A DNA stretch of 64,000 nt from JAKACA01 sp050744865 (GCA_050744865.1 JBOGHW010000075.1:41986-105985), one strand, 5' to 3'; numbered from the stretch's first letter, positions 1 to 9,019 are shown. Notes: a model not told the origin generated them from the sequence alone. A program made the numbers and translations.

Positions 1-774
1 CTTGCCGCCGTGGCACATCGCCGGCAGCATCGAGCGGAGAGCTGCCGCCTGCCCTGACATCTCGAAGCCGACGTCGAACCCCTCACTCATTCCCAACTCC
101 TCCATCACCGCGGCTAGCGGCTGTTGCCGCGGGTCGATGGCACGGGTGGCACCGACGGAGCTGGCCAGGGCGAGACGGTAGGGAGAAAGGTCTGTGATCA
201 CGACGTGGCGTGCTCCGGCATGCTGGGCCACCAGGGCGGCCATGATGCCGATCGGCCCGGCGCCTGTCACAAGAACGTCCTCGCCCAGCACCGGGAACGT
301 AAGGGCGGTGTGAACAGCATTGCCAAGCGGATCGAAGATGGCTGCCACGTCGAGGTCTATACCCTTGGGGTGTTTCCAGACGTTTGTGGCCGGGATGGCG
401 ATGTAATCGGCGAAGGCGCCCGGGTGGTTCACACCGACGCTGTCGGTCCGGGCGCACTGGACCCGCCGGCCTGCCATGCAGTTGCGGCAGCGACCGCAGA
501 CGAGGTGCCCTTCCCCGCTCACGAGGTCGCCGACTTGCAGGTCGTGTACGCCGGCGCCCATCTCGACAATTTCGCCGACGAACTCGTGACCGATGACAAG
601 GGGCACCGGGATGTTGTGCTGTGCCCAGGGGTCCCACTCGAAGATATGGAGGTCGGTGCCGCAGATGCCGGTACGCAGGACTCTGATGAGCACGTCGTCG
701 TGTCCCGGCACAGGGTCCGGCACCTCTTGCATCCACAAGCCGCGCTCGTCGCGCGCTTTTACCAGAGCCTTCAT
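1..774 (-). CDS. tdh: L-threonine 3-dehydrogenase, C-terminus cut by window edge
   Basis: Zinc-dependent medium-chain dehydrogenase oxidising L-threonine to 2-amino-3-oxobutyrate with NAD. The ATG at 774 opens MKALVKARDERGLWMQEVP, which aligns closely with bacterial Tdh. Visible features are the catalytic zinc ligands in TGICGTDLH (about residue 38) and GHEFVGE (about 62), the structural zinc cluster CGRCRNC followed by a fourth Cys (about 94-108), the Tdh hallmark FDPLGNAVH, and the Rossmann loop VTGAGPIGIMAA. About 258 of roughly 340 residues lie inside the window, so the end of the NAD domain is missing. It diverges from the gene at 858. The kbl partner usual for this pathway would lie outside the window. 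Identification is firm from motif order; substrate specificity is family inference. Confidence 0.93.
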   Translation of the reverse strand, partial: MKALVKARDERGLWMQEVPDPVPGHDDVLIRVLRTGICGTDLHIFEWDPWAQHNIPVPLVIGHEFVGEIVEMGAGVHDLQVGDLVSGEGHLVCGRCRNCMAGRRVQCARTDSVGVNHPGAFADYIAIPATNVWKHPKGIDLDVAAIFDPLGNAVHTALTFPVLGEDVLVTGAGPIGIMAALVAQHAGARHVVITDLSPYRLALASSVGATRAIDPRQQPLAAVMEELGMSEGFDVGFEMSGQAAALRSMLPAMCHGGK

Positions 775-857
775 AGCCCGACCGTAGCGCGCTCTCTGCC
801 ACGTGCCGGTAGCCTCATGCGACTTCCGACCCGCATCCGACCAATGGAGGCTCATCG

Positions 858-1325
858 ATGCCGGACGAGCCCAGTACCGCTCTCTCCCCAGATCACACCC
901 ACGATCACACCCACGTCGCCAACAGTGGCAAGGCCGAGCTGAGCCTTGACACCCTGGCTGCCATCCAGCCGGGTATGGCCCGCTTGATGGTCGAGGTCTC
1001 CGACCGGATGTGGAAGTGCTACCACGCCGGCAAGGCCGGCAACCGGCCGCTGGCGCGCTACCAGTTGTCCGAGGCGACCAAGATCATGAAGACCTCGGCC
1101 GTGGTACGCCCGAAGTACGCGGACTCGATGAGCAAGTTCATCGCCGAGGAGATCGCCGCCTTGCGAGCGGTCATCGAGGCCGAGGACTGGGACCGGTTCG
1201 AAGATGTCTATGCCGACGTCGTGACTGCCACCAACAAGTACCACGGGGATTTCGACAAGGGTTTCCTCGTGTGGCAAGTTCCACAGGACCCGCCCCGGGA
1301 CCTGGACCTCCGGCCGCTCGGCTAG
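858..1325 (+). CDS. conserved hypothetical protein, His-rich N-terminus
   Basis: A 155-residue soluble protein I do not recognise by function. The first 20 residues contain a His/Asp/Thr-rich stretch (HTHDHTH) that could bind metal. The rest is predicted helical (SLDTLAAIQPGMARLM, SDRMWKCYHAGKAGN, KYADSMSKFIAEEIAALRAVIEAEDWDRFEDVY) and resembles small actinobacterial proteins of unknown function that pack as a helical bundle. There is no signal peptide or membrane segment. The codon third positions are strongly G/C, supporting real coding. It diverges from tdh with about 80 bp between them, which must hold both promoters. Confidence 0.8.
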   Translation: MPDEPSTALSPDHTHDHTHVANSGKAELSLDTLAAIQPGMARLMVEVSDRMWKCYHAGKAGNRPLARYQLSEATKIMKTSAVVRPKYADSMSKFIAEEIAALRAVIEAEDWDRFEDVYADVVTATNKYHGDFDKGFLVWQVPQDPPRDLDLRPLG

Positions 1326-1340
1326 GCCCTGCCCCTGCCC

Positions 1341-1467
1341 CACTCGCGGGCACTTCGTCCGGTCGGGCCCCCGGCGTCTCTGTCCTCAAGCAGCCGACCG
1401 CCGCCACTCGCGGGCACTTCGTCCGGTCGGGCCTGGCACTTCTGTCCGCAAGCCCGGCTCGTCAGTG
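1341..1467. repeat. tandem repeat, two 63-64 bp units
   Basis: Two head-to-tail copies of a unit beginning CACTCGCGGGCACTTCGTCC start at 1341 and 1405 (period 64). The second copy runs into the stop codon of the AbiEi/DUF559 gene. The same unit recurs three times at 2529, 2591 and 2653, on the other side of that gene and in the same orientation. Each unit ends with GGCCGACCG-like sequence and starts the next with CGGTCGGGCC, so neighbouring units can form an imperfect 9-bp stem. Confidence 0.85.
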
Positions 1468-2394
1468 TCGGTCGCGGACGAGTCCTGCCTTCACGGATGC
1501 AACGACGTCGTTACCCCTCTCCGCCACTTGTCGGGGTGTCGTTCTGAGAAGAGTCCAGCCGGCGGCGACGATCAGGTTCCCCCGCGCTCGGTCAGCCTCG
1601 AATGTGACTGGGTCGGAGTGGAACTGGTACCCGTCCATCTCGAGGGCCAGTCTCTCGCGGCGCCATCCGAAGTCGGTTTTTGCCACGAAGTCGCCGTGCT
1701 GGTCCCTGATGATGCACCCAGGCTCGGGAAGCGGCACGCCGCCAGTTGCCAACAGGTCGAACAGGAGATGCTCGGCCACGGAGTCAAGCTTGACCCCGGT
1801 GAGTTCCTGGACCAGTCGTTGTAGCCTCGCTACCCCAGGCGTTCTTGGTTGAGCGGCCAGGTATGCCTCCAGCGATCGAGGCCTGACGAGTCGTCGCTGG
1901 AGCGCTCCGGCAACCATGCTCAGCAGAGCTCGCGACTCCATGTCGTAGTTGGGACGAGATAAGTCGAGCAGAGTCCGATTCGGGCACGTCACCGGCAGAC
2001 CGCCCACGACCTGGATCTCGTCGGACGATAAGGAGCGCGCCCTGTGTACTGCCCAGAGCGCCGTTTGTCGCGGCCGTTTCGAGCTCTCAACAGTCACCTC
2101 GACGACTCCCGCCTGTCGTGTGAGGCCGTGTCGATGTGCTGCTGATCGGTGCGACAGAACGCCTCCCGTGAGTAACACCGCCTCGACGGGCAGATGATCA
2201 GGCGCCCGAGGAACCGTGGACACCCGGTATAGGCCGCGGCGATCCCTCTCCAACAGTCCACGCGACACAAGGTTGGGGAGGGTCTCTTTGTCCATGCCGA
2301 TGTTTCTCGCCTGGGCCGCACTGACGAGGCCACTTTGCTTGGTAGCCAGCTCCATGAGCCGCACCCACTTCGTGCTGTTCTGTCTAGTCACCAC
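1462..2394 (-). CDS. type IV TA AbiEi-like / DUF559 nuclease-fold protein
   Basis: 310 residues with two modules. The N-terminal part (about 12-70: ATKQSGLVSAAQARNIGM, then LVSRGLLERDRRGLYRV) is the AbiEi-type winged-helix antitoxin domain. The C-terminal part (about 205-305) carries the DUF559/Vsr-like PD-(D/E)XK core: ERLALEMDGYQFHSD, then the FEADRARGNLIVAAGWTLLR strand-helix pair. Proteins of this architecture are common in actinobacteria, often alone as here, with no adjacent AbiEii toxin. Whether it cuts DNA is unproven, though the acidic residues of the nuclease core (E and D of LEMDG) are present. Arrays of a private repeat sit on both sides, which is unusual and suggests the gene moved as a cassette. 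Confidence 0.8.
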   Translation of the reverse strand: MVTRQNSTKWVRLMELATKQSGLVSAAQARNIGMDKETLPNLVSRGLLERDRRGLYRVSTVPRAPDHLPVEAVLLTGGVLSHRSAAHRHGLTRQAGVVEVTVESSKRPRQTALWAVHRARSLSSDEIQVVGGLPVTCPNRTLLDLSRPNYDMESRALLSMVAGALQRRLVRPRSLEAYLAAQPRTPGVARLQRLVQELTGVKLDSVAEHLLFDLLATGGVPLPEPGCIIRDQHGDFVAKTDFGWRRERLALEMDGYQFHSDPVTFEADRARGNLIVAAGWTLLRTTPRQVAERGNDVVASVKAGLVRDRH

Positions 2395-2503
2395 GTGAGT
2401 ATCGGATCTCCGCCTACCGTTTTACCTACCGCCGAAATGCCGAGTTATGCACAGCTCTATCCACAGGGCGACCCAGGGACGGCGGTTTCCCGCTGCCTTG
2501 GCG

Positions 2504-2714
2504 GCTCCGGGCAGCGGCCGACCGCCCCCACTCGCGGGCACTTCGTCCGGTCGGGCCCGGCGCTTATGTCCGCAAGCGGCCGACCGCCCCCACTCGCGGG
2601 CACTTCGTCCGGTCGGGCCCGGCGCTTATGTCCGCAAGTGACCGACCGCCCCCACTCGCGGGCATCTCGTCCGGTCGGGCCCGGCGCTTATGTCCGCAAG
2701 CGGCCGAGCGGGGC
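2504..2714. repeat. tandem repeat, three 62 bp units plus a partial unit
   Basis: Three nearly perfect 62-bp units start at 2529, 2591 and 2653, preceded by the tail of a fourth (2504-2528). Units differ at only a few bases (CGGCCG versus TGACCG, ACTTCG versus ATCTCG). They match the two units at 1341-1467. The array lies between the start of the AbiEi/DUF559 gene and the stop of the GH3 gene. All three frames read through it, but the peptide is an artefact of the repeat. It lacks spacers, so it is not a CRISPR. Confidence 0.9.
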
Positions 2715-2750
2715 ACCGCCAGCAAGTGCCAACAGCTCAAGACCCGACGA

Positions 2751-5531
2751 TCAGTCCAGCGTCACCTCGGTCCGCAGCGGGAGGTCGCGGGAGGAACGCC
2801 CGACCCGAACCTCGTACACGCCCGGTAGGGCTACGAAGCCGTGCCGGCCCATGTCCCATGAGGCGAAGGACCGTTCGTTAAGGAGAATGGTCAAGTGGGC
2901 TGACTCACCCGGAGCCAGGTGAACCTTCGCGACGCCCCGCAGTTGCTGCTCTGGCTCGCCCTGCTGGCGAACGACCTTGGCGACATAACATTGGACGACC
3001 TCGGTGCCCAGCCTGGTGCCGGTATTGGTCACGGTGACGGTCACTTCCACGATGGGATCGCCCGCAAACCCCGCACCAAGCGTCGTCCGGCGTAGCCGTC
3101 CCACCGTGCCGACCTCGAGGTCGGAGAGGCGGAATGTCGAGTACGAGAGCCCGTGGCCGAACGCAAACAACGGGTCGACAGCATTGGCGTCGTAGTGCCG
3201 GTATCCCGTCAGGAACCTTTCCTCGTACTGGACGTGGCCGTCGCTGCCTGGGTAGCAAGCGAAGGCCGGCGTGTCCTCCAGGCGCCGCGGGAACGTCGTC
3301 GGCAGGCGACCACCGGGATCGGTGTCGCCGAGGAGGACGTCGGTGACACCCTCGCCGCCCTGCTCGCCAGGGAACCAGATCTGGGCGATCACCGGGACGC
3401 TCGATGTCCAATCCATTGACACCGGGGCGCCGGAGTTCACCAGCACGCATGTCTTGGGGTTGGCGGCCGCCACCCGCCGGACGAGATCGTCCTGCAGGCC
3501 AGGCAGGCTCATCGTCTGCCTGTCGTGCCCCTCGGTCTCCCACTCTGCGGTCGTCCCGACGACACAGACCACGGCATCGGCCGATGCTGCGAGCTTCTCG
3601 GCCCGGCCGAGCAAGTCCTCATCGGAGCCGACTGGGGGCAGTGCCCCGATCATCAGGCCGGCCAAAGGGAGGCCGGCCGTCGGCTCGTACTCCACCACGA
3701 GGTCGTATGCGCGATGGGCGGCGAGCGGCACGTTGCCCTTTGCCTCCGCCGACCCCATCCCGAAGAAACTCTTCGACCTCCCGACCTCTCCCGTCGCCTC
3801 CACCACGGTCTCGCCATCGACCAGGAGCCGAGCCTGGCCGACTTGGGTCAGGGAGAACAGCCACTTGCCCGTGACGTCAGGCGTGAAGGCGGCTCGGCAC
3901 CGCAAACGCCAGTTGCCGTCGGAGAGCCCCGCGACGCCCGGTGCCGGATCCCCGAGCCACGTGAAGTTGGCAACAGAAGCGTCGTGCTCGTAGAGACTCG
4001 ATCCGCGCTCCTCGGCGAGCAACTGGCCGTCGCCAGATGTCTGGCCGGAAGCCTCAGCGACCGCGGCGGCCGGTCCTCGGGAGTAGTACTCGAGCTGGAA
4101 GTCCGCTTCGAGAACCGGCGTCGCAGCCCAGGTGACGCAACCACGCTCGTGGGCCACGGTGATCCCCTGAGGTTCCAAGCGGTCGCGGAGCGACGCGAGC
4201 ACGCTGCACCGTCTGTAAGCGTTCACTCGGGCGCTGCCACCCCCTTGTGCCGAGGTCGTAGCGGCATTCGGCCCGATAACCGCCACCGTCGCGCCGGAAG
4301 CGAGCCGCCAGGGAAGCACGGCCCCGTCGTTCTTGAGCAGCACGAAGCTTGCAGCCGCCAACCGGCGAGCGGTCGCCTGGCGCTCACTCAGAGTCGTGAC
4401 GGCAGATGCCCTGCCGGAGACCGTGTCGCCGCCGGTGCTCTCGCTCGCCGTACCCATGGCAGACCGAGCTGTGGAGCCGGCCGTGTCGCCAGCCGGCAGA
4501 CCGAGCGCCCCGGTCCGCCCCGCCAGTCGCAGCAATCTCCGCACGTGTTCGTCGATCGTCGCCTCGCTCACCTCTCCTGCCGACACTGCCTCGTGGAGGC
4601 GCTTGCCGTAGTGGGACCCCGGACCCGGCATTTCGAGGTCGAGCCCGGCGTTGGCGGAGGCGACCGTGCTCTGCGTCCCGTACCAGTCCGAGACGACCAC
4701 GCCGTCGAAGCCCCACTCTCGCCGCAGGATGTCCGCCAGCAAGATGTCGTTCTCGGCGGCGTAGGTGCCGTTGATCTTGTTGTAGGCCGACATGACCGCC
4801 CAGGCGCCGGCGTCATGCACTGCCGCCTCGAACGGGAGCAGGTACAGCTCGCGCAGGCTGGCCTCGTCGACGTCCGAGCTGATCGTGTGCCGCTCGAACT
4901 CGGAGTCGTTGGCCACGAAGTGCTTCACGGTGGCCGAGACGCCGCGGGCCTGCAGTGCCTCCACGTAGGCGACACACAGCTGGGCTGAGAGCCACGGGTC
5001 CTCCGAGTACGACTCGAAGTGCCGCCCGCCCAACGGGTGGCGATGCAGGTTGACAGTCGGCCCGAGCAGGGCGTGGACGTTCTTGTCGAGGCACTCGTCG
5101 GCAAGAGCTGCTCCCAGCTCGCTGGCAGCTGAGGGGTCGAAGGTTGCCCCGATGGCGATTCCGCAAGGAAACGACACCGATCGCGGCCCCACCGACCTCT
5201 CCCCCCGCGCGCCGCTCGGGCCGTCCGAGAGGCGGAGTGCCGGGATGCCGAGCCGGACCAGCGGATTCGTGTGCCAGAAGTCTGCACCGGCCAGGAGGAG
5301 GATCTTCTCGTCGAGCGTCAGCTCGGCGACCAACTGCGCCAGGCCAGCCGCCGCCGAGGTGCCGCCCGCCGCCGAGGTGCCAGCCGCCGCCGATGGTTCA
5401 GCCGCGGCCGAGGTGCCAGCCGCCGCCGAGGGTTCAGCCGCCGCCGAGGTGCCAGCCGCCCCCGAGGTGCCAGCCGCCGCCGAGGTGCCGCCCGCCGCCG
5501 AGGGGCTCGTCGCCGAGGGTTCAGGCGTCAT
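2751..5531 (-). CDS. GH3 beta-glucosidase with PA14 domain
   Basis: Glycoside hydrolase family 3 enzyme (about 926 residues) acting on beta-linked glucosides or related sugars. After a low-complexity N-terminus comes the (beta/alpha)8 domain (RLSDGPSGARGE, GPTVNLHRHPLGGRHFESYSEDP, TVKHFVANDSE), with the nucleophile Asp in VVVSDWYG. The second alpha/beta domain follows, interrupted by a PA14-like sugar-binding insert (about residues 500-640), and a fibronectin III-like domain closes the protein. The start is set at 5531, where ATG overlaps the TGA of the PHP gene (ATGA); longer readings enter that gene. The N-terminal 60 residues repeat a dodecamer of type GTSAAAEPSAAA. No signal peptide is visible, so the enzyme may be cytoplasmic. 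Confidence 0.92.
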   Translation of the reverse strand: MTPEPSATSPSAAGGTSAAAGTSGAAGTSAAAEPSAAAGTSAAAEPSAAAGTSAAGGTSAAAGLAQLVAELTLDEKILLLAGADFWHTNPLVRLGIPALRLSDGPSGARGERSVGPRSVSFPCGIAIGATFDPSAASELGAALADECLDKNVHALLGPTVNLHRHPLGGRHFESYSEDPWLSAQLCVAYVEALQARGVSATVKHFVANDSEFERHTISSDVDEASLRELYLLPFEAAVHDAGAWAVMSAYNKINGTYAAENDILLADILRREWGFDGVVVSDWYGTQSTVASANAGLDLEMPGPGSHYGKRLHEAVSAGEVSEATIDEHVRRLLRLAGRTGALGLPAGDTAGSTARSAMGTASESTGGDTVSGRASAVTTLSERQATARRLAAASFVLLKNDGAVLPWRLASGATVAVIGPNAATTSAQGGGSARVNAYRRCSVLASLRDRLEPQGITVAHERGCVTWAATPVLEADFQLEYYSRGPAAAVAEASGQTSGDGQLLAEERGSSLYEHDASVANFTWLGDPAPGVAGLSDGNWRLRCRAAFTPDVTGKWLFSLTQVGQARLLVDGETVVEATGEVGRSKSFFGMGSAEAKGNVPLAAHRAYDLVVEYEPTAGLPLAGLMIGALPPVGSDEDLLGRAEKLAASADAVVCVVGTTAEWETEGHDRQTMSLPGLQDDLVRRVAAANPKTCVLVNSGAPVSMDWTSSVPVIAQIWFPGEQGGEGVTDVLLGDTDPGGRLPTTFPRRLEDTPAFACYPGSDGHVQYEERFLTGYRHYDANAVDPLFAFGHGLSYSTFRLSDLEVGTVGRLRRTTLGAGFAGDPIVEVTVTVTNTGTRLGTEVVQCYVAKVVRQQGEPEQQLRGVAKVHLAPGESAHLTILLNERSFASWDMGRHGFVALPGVYEVRVGRSSRDLPLRTEVTLD

Positions 5532-6364
5532 CGCCGGCGAGCCCGGAGCTCTTCCAAAGCCAGGTCGGGAACCTCCAGGTCCCCTTTGCCGATCCCGACG
5601 CTCAAGTCCGGCTTGTAGGTGCCATGGAAGTCCGACCCACCCGTGGCCGCCAGGCCGTGCCGCTTTGCGATGTCCAGCAGCCCTTGGCGCTCCTCTGGGG
5701 AGTATCCCCCGTACCAGCACTCCATGCCGCTCAAGCCCGCCTCGGTGAGCTCCCCGACCTGGCGGTCCAGCTCGGCCGGTTCGAGTCCCATCTGTAGCGG
5801 GTGGGCCAGCACGGCCAGTGCGCCAGAGCCCGTGGCTGCAGCGACGGTCGTCGGGGCGTCGATGAAGGCCTTCGAGATGTAAGCGGGACCGCCTTTGGCC
5901 AAGAGTGTGTTGAAGGCGGCCTGGTAGGACTCGACCACGCCCATCTGCTCGAGGACCTTTGCGAAATGGGGCCGTCCCAGCGCGGCATCGCCTGCCTGGG
6001 CGCGCAGCATCTCATGGGTGATCGGGATGCCGAGTTCGTTGAGGCGGGCGACAAGGCGCTCGTTTCTCGTGTCGCGGTCCTCCCTCAGTCGTTCCAGCTG
6101 TTCTTGCAACGGGCCTTCGCCGGGCTCGACGAAGTAGCAGAGCATGTGCAGCGTCCCCGGCGAGAACTTGCACGAGACCTCGCACCCGGGCACGAAGCCG
6201 ATCCCGAGCTCGGCGGCCTTCTTGGCTGCTGCTTCCAGGCCGGCAAGGCCGTCGTGGTCGGTGAGCGCGATCGCCGTCAGGCCCACCTCAGCTGCCAGTT
6301 CCACCACGCGCTCTGGGCGCTCTGAGCCGTCGGAGCAAGTCGAGTGCGTATGCAGGTCGATCAT
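5528..6364 (-). CDS. PHP-domain phosphatase (3',5'-nucleoside bisphosphate phosphatase-like)
   Basis: 278-residue PHP protein of the TrpH/YciV (RNase AM) group, metal-dependent phosphoesterases that act on 3',5'-nucleoside bisphosphates and short 5'-phosphorylated RNA. The metal ligands are visible: DLHTHSTCSDG at the N-terminus, ALTDHDGL (about 37), PGCEVSC (about 60), VLAHP (about 185) and GGSDFHG (about 247). Length matches the family. Its stop codon overlaps the start of the GH3 gene by four bases, so the two are translationally coupled, although no metabolic link between them is obvious. It is divergent from purF. Exact substrate is inferred from family only. Confidence 0.88.
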   Translation of the reverse strand: MIDLHTHSTCSDGSERPERVVELAAEVGLTAIALTDHDGLAGLEAAAKKAAELGIGFVPGCEVSCKFSPGTLHMLCYFVEPGEGPLQEQLERLREDRDTRNERLVARLNELGIPITHEMLRAQAGDAALGRPHFAKVLEQMGVVESYQAAFNTLLAKGGPAYISKAFIDAPTTVAAATGSGALAVLAHPLQMGLEPAELDRQVGELTEAGLSGMECWYGGYSPEERQGLLDIAKRHGLAATGGSDFHGTYKPDLSVGIGKGDLEVPDLALEELRARRR

Positions 6365-6426
6365 CGCCGAAGCGTAACCGCGTGCTTGGCTGCGCCAGGG
6401 TGGCAGAATAGAGCCGTGAGGAAGTC

Positions 6427-7857
6427 GTGAGGGAAGCCTGCGGCGTCTTCGGCATATTCGCCCCAGGCGCGCCGGTGGCGCAGCTGACCTTCGATGGGCT
6501 GTTCGCGCTACAGCATCGCGGCCAGGAGTCCGCAGGCATGGCAGTGAGCGACCGGGAGTCGATCACCGTCGTGAAGGACATGGGCCTCGTCGCCTCCGTC
6601 TTCGACGAGCGGACCCTCTCGCCGCTGCAGGGAGACCTGGGCGTGGGCCACGTCCGCTACTCAACGACCGGGCCAAGCACCTGGCACAACGCCCAGCCGG
6701 CCTACCGCGCTGTCGGCATGGCCGGCTTCGCCCTCGGGCACAACGGGAACCTCACCAACACCACCCAGCTGGCGGACGGGGCCGGCATGTTGCCGGGGAT
6801 CTCAACGTCAGACAGTGACCTGGTCGCCGAGCTTCTCGCTCGCTGCTTCCCATCGGACGCCGACGAGACTGACGAGACCCACCTGCTGAAAGCCCTCGAT
6901 ACCGTCCTGCCCACTCTCGAGGGCGCCTTCTCGCTGGCACTGATCGATGCGGGGAGGTTGATGGCCGTCAGGGACCCGCACGGGTTTCGGCCCTTGTGCC
7001 TAGGCAGGTTCGAGTACGCACACGAGGGTGCGGGCCGCGTCGGCTGGGTCGTCGCCTCGGAGTCGCCCGCCCTCGAGGTGATAGGTGCCGAGCTGGTCCG
7101 GGAGATCGAGCCGGGCGAGATGGTCGTTGTCACAGACGGCGGCGTCGAGTCCTATTTCCCGTTCACGCCCGGAGATGTCGAGCCACGGCTCTGCGTGTTC
7201 GAGTTCGTCTACCTCGCCCGCCCCGATAGCCGGTTGCGGCGCCGGGAGGTCTATGCGGCTCGCCGGCAGATGGGGGAGCTGCTGGCTGCCCAGGCCCCGG
7301 TCGAAGCCGACATCGTCATGGGGGTACCGGACTCCGGCATCTCGGCGGCCGAGGGATACTCTGTCGCCAGCGGCATCCCCTATGGCCAGGGTCTCGTGAA
7401 GAACCGCTACATCGGCCGCACGTTCATCGCCCCTACGCAGGAGGCGCGGATCGACGGGGTGCGCCGCAAGCTCAGCCCTCTGCGGTCGAGCTTGGCCGGC
7501 AAGCGGCTCGTGGTGGTAGACGACTCGATAGTGCGCGGCACGACCACCTTGCAGCTCGTCCGGATGCTCCGGGATGCCGGCGCCGCCGAGGTGCACCTGC
7601 GGATCTCCTCGCCTCCGTTCGCTTGGCCCTGTTACTACGGCATCGATACTCCGGATCGCTCCGAGCTCATCGCCTCCCGCATGACTGAAGCCCAGGTCTG
7701 CGCCCACGTCGGAGCCGATTCGCTCGCCTACCTGTCGCTCGCCAACCTCATGGACGCCGTGGGGGCGAACGATGCCGGCGACGGATTCTGCCGTGCCTGC
7801 CTGACAGGAACGTACCCGGCGCCGGTACCGGTCGACATCGGGCGACCAGCCTGCTGA
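6427..7857 (+). CDS. purF: amidophosphoribosyltransferase
   Basis: First committed step of purine synthesis: glutamine plus PRPP gives phosphoribosylamine. The N-terminal glutaminase opens MREACGVFGIFAPG, so the nucleophile Cys is residue 5 after a very short propeptide, followed by LQHRGQESAGMA and the glutaminase motifs GHNGNL and STSDSDLVAE. The C-terminal PRTase domain has VVVDDSIVRGTTT (about 362). Four Cys positioned as in Fe-S-containing PurF enzymes can be seen (LCVFEFVYLARPD region, CYYG, CRACL). Start is GTG at 6427; an earlier GTG at 6416 meets TGA after four codons. It stands alone, without purM or purL beside it. Confidence 0.96.
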   Translation: MREACGVFGIFAPGAPVAQLTFDGLFALQHRGQESAGMAVSDRESITVVKDMGLVASVFDERTLSPLQGDLGVGHVRYSTTGPSTWHNAQPAYRAVGMAGFALGHNGNLTNTTQLADGAGMLPGISTSDSDLVAELLARCFPSDADETDETHLLKALDTVLPTLEGAFSLALIDAGRLMAVRDPHGFRPLCLGRFEYAHEGAGRVGWVVASESPALEVIGAELVREIEPGEMVVVTDGGVESYFPFTPGDVEPRLCVFEFVYLARPDSRLRRREVYAARRQMGELLAAQAPVEADIVMGVPDSGISAAEGYSVASGIPYGQGLVKNRYIGRTFIAPTQEARIDGVRRKLSPLRSSLAGKRLVVVDDSIVRGTTTLQLVRMLRDAGAAEVHLRISSPPFAWPCYYGIDTPDRSELIASRMTEAQVCAHVGADSLAYLSLANLMDAVGANDAGDGFCRACLTGTYPAPVPVDIGRPAC

Positions 7858-7877
7858 GCTCCTTCGGCGGACGCTGC

Positions 7878-8756
7878 CTAGATTCGCTCGAGCGCAGCGC
7901 CGTCGAACAACGGCGACACGCCGAGAGTTGCGACGTCGGACCCCATCTCGGTATCGGTTGGCACGCCTTGCCCGGACGCGGCGGCTTCGAGAGTCGGCCG
8001 CAGTAGCCGAGCGTCGCTCGACGTCAGCAGGTACGTGCCGGCCAGCCCCAGTGCCCACCTCACCGCCCGCCCGAGAGCGGCATCGTCGCGCAAAGGTTCG
8101 TACCAGCTGAAGTGCGGCTGGTCTGCATCGGCCCACCGGCGACGCGCCACGGACTTGATCACCTGGACAGCGACCCCACGCTCGCTGCAGACGGCCAGCA
8201 GCTCTTCGACGTCGGCTCGGTACGAGTCGATCCGAGACAGCGCGTAGTTGTAGGGGAAGAGCACGGAGTCGAAGTCGAAGCGGTCCAGCGCCCGCCGGTG
8301 CATCTTCACGATCCGCAGGCCATGCCCCGTCACCCCGACGTGACGAGTGAGGCCCTCCTCGCGGGCCCGCACCAGCGCCTCCAGTGCGCCGCCAGGTCCC
8401 AGGGCCGTCTCCCACTCCTCCTCCTCGACCAGGTTGTGCAGCTGGATGTGGTCGACGTGGTCGACGCCAAGACGGCCGAGCGACCGCTCGAGGCTCGTTT
8501 GGGCCCCGGCCCCGTCGCGCCTACCGGTCTTCGTCGCAAGGAAGAAGTCACCACGATGCTGGCGCATCCAAGGAGCGAGTCGAAGCTCTGAGTCGCCGTA
8601 GTCAGCCGCCGTGTCGATGTGGTTGACGCCGAAGTCCAGGAGCAGTGGCAGCGCTTCGTCGGCTCGGTCCTGGCTCATCCGGGCAAAGGCTGCGGCTCCG
8701 AATATCACGCGGCTGGATCGGTGACCGGTGCGACCGAATGGAGCTCTCTCGATCAT
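7878..8756 (-). CDS. aldo/keto reductase
   Basis: NADPH-dependent aldo/keto reductase fold of about 292 residues. Visible features are the N-terminal FGRTGHRSSRVIFGAAAF, the catalytic Asp and Tyr of HIDTAADYGDSE, the Lys in LATKTGRRD and the HIQLHNL strand. After that come GVTGHG and a C-terminal NADP-binding region that is less typical than in canonical members. The chosen start is ATG 8756; an upstream ATG (8822) adds 22 unconserved residues. It runs convergently towards purF, separated by about 20 bp. Substrate cannot be inferred. Confidence 0.88.
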   Translation of the reverse strand: MIERAPFGRTGHRSSRVIFGAAAFARMSQDRADEALPLLLDFGVNHIDTAADYGDSELRLAPWMRQHRGDFFLATKTGRRDGAGAQTSLERSLGRLGVDHVDHIQLHNLVEEEEWETALGPGGALEALVRAREEGLTRHVGVTGHGLRIVKMHRRALDRFDFDSVLFPYNYALSRIDSYRADVEELLAVCSERGVAVQVIKSVARRRWADADQPHFSWYEPLRDDAALGRAVRWALGLAGTYLLTSSDARLLRPTLEAAASGQGVPTDTEMGSDVATLGVSPLFDGAALERI

Positions 8757-8889
8757 GGGATCGGACGCTATCCCCGCCTCGGCGCGGCCCAACCGTGCCG
8801 TGGAAGTGCGTCCGTGCTGCATCGCCTAGAGTTGACGGTTGCAACAGGGCGCCCGGCTTAGCACTTCGGGATTGTCCTGCTCGACATCT

Positions 8890-8967
8890 GGACCTGTGGT
8901 GCAGCCTGGAGTGCACGCCGGCCTGTCAAGCCGGAGGTCGCGGGTTCAAATCCCGTCAGGTCCGCCA
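8890..8967 (+). tRNA. tRNA-Asp (GTC), CCA encoded
   Basis: Acceptor stem GGACCTG (8890) pairs with CAGGTCC (8957-8963), the anticodon loop CTGTCAA gives GTC, the T-arm is CGCGGGTTCAAATCCCG, discriminator G, and CCA is encoded at 8965-8967. All arms fold without mismatch. Confidence 0.97.
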
Positions 8968-9019
8968 GGTGCAGCCTCCGTCGCAGCGGCAGGCTGTGCC
9001 GATCGCCGAAAGGCGGTTG

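Noticed and set aside
2504..2714. possible CRISPR array
   Set aside because: Units are contiguous 62-bp tandem copies without variable spacers, and no cas gene is present.
3525..4988. 487-codon open frame on the plus strand
   Set aside because: It is antisense to the GH3 catalytic domain, whose motifs are complete; the frame is open only because of high GC and reads Arg/Gly/Val-rich non-conserved protein.
7000..8415. 471-codon minus-strand frame across the purF/aldo-keto reductase junction
   Set aside because: Antisense to purF and out of frame with the reductase; Arg/Gly-rich, no domain.
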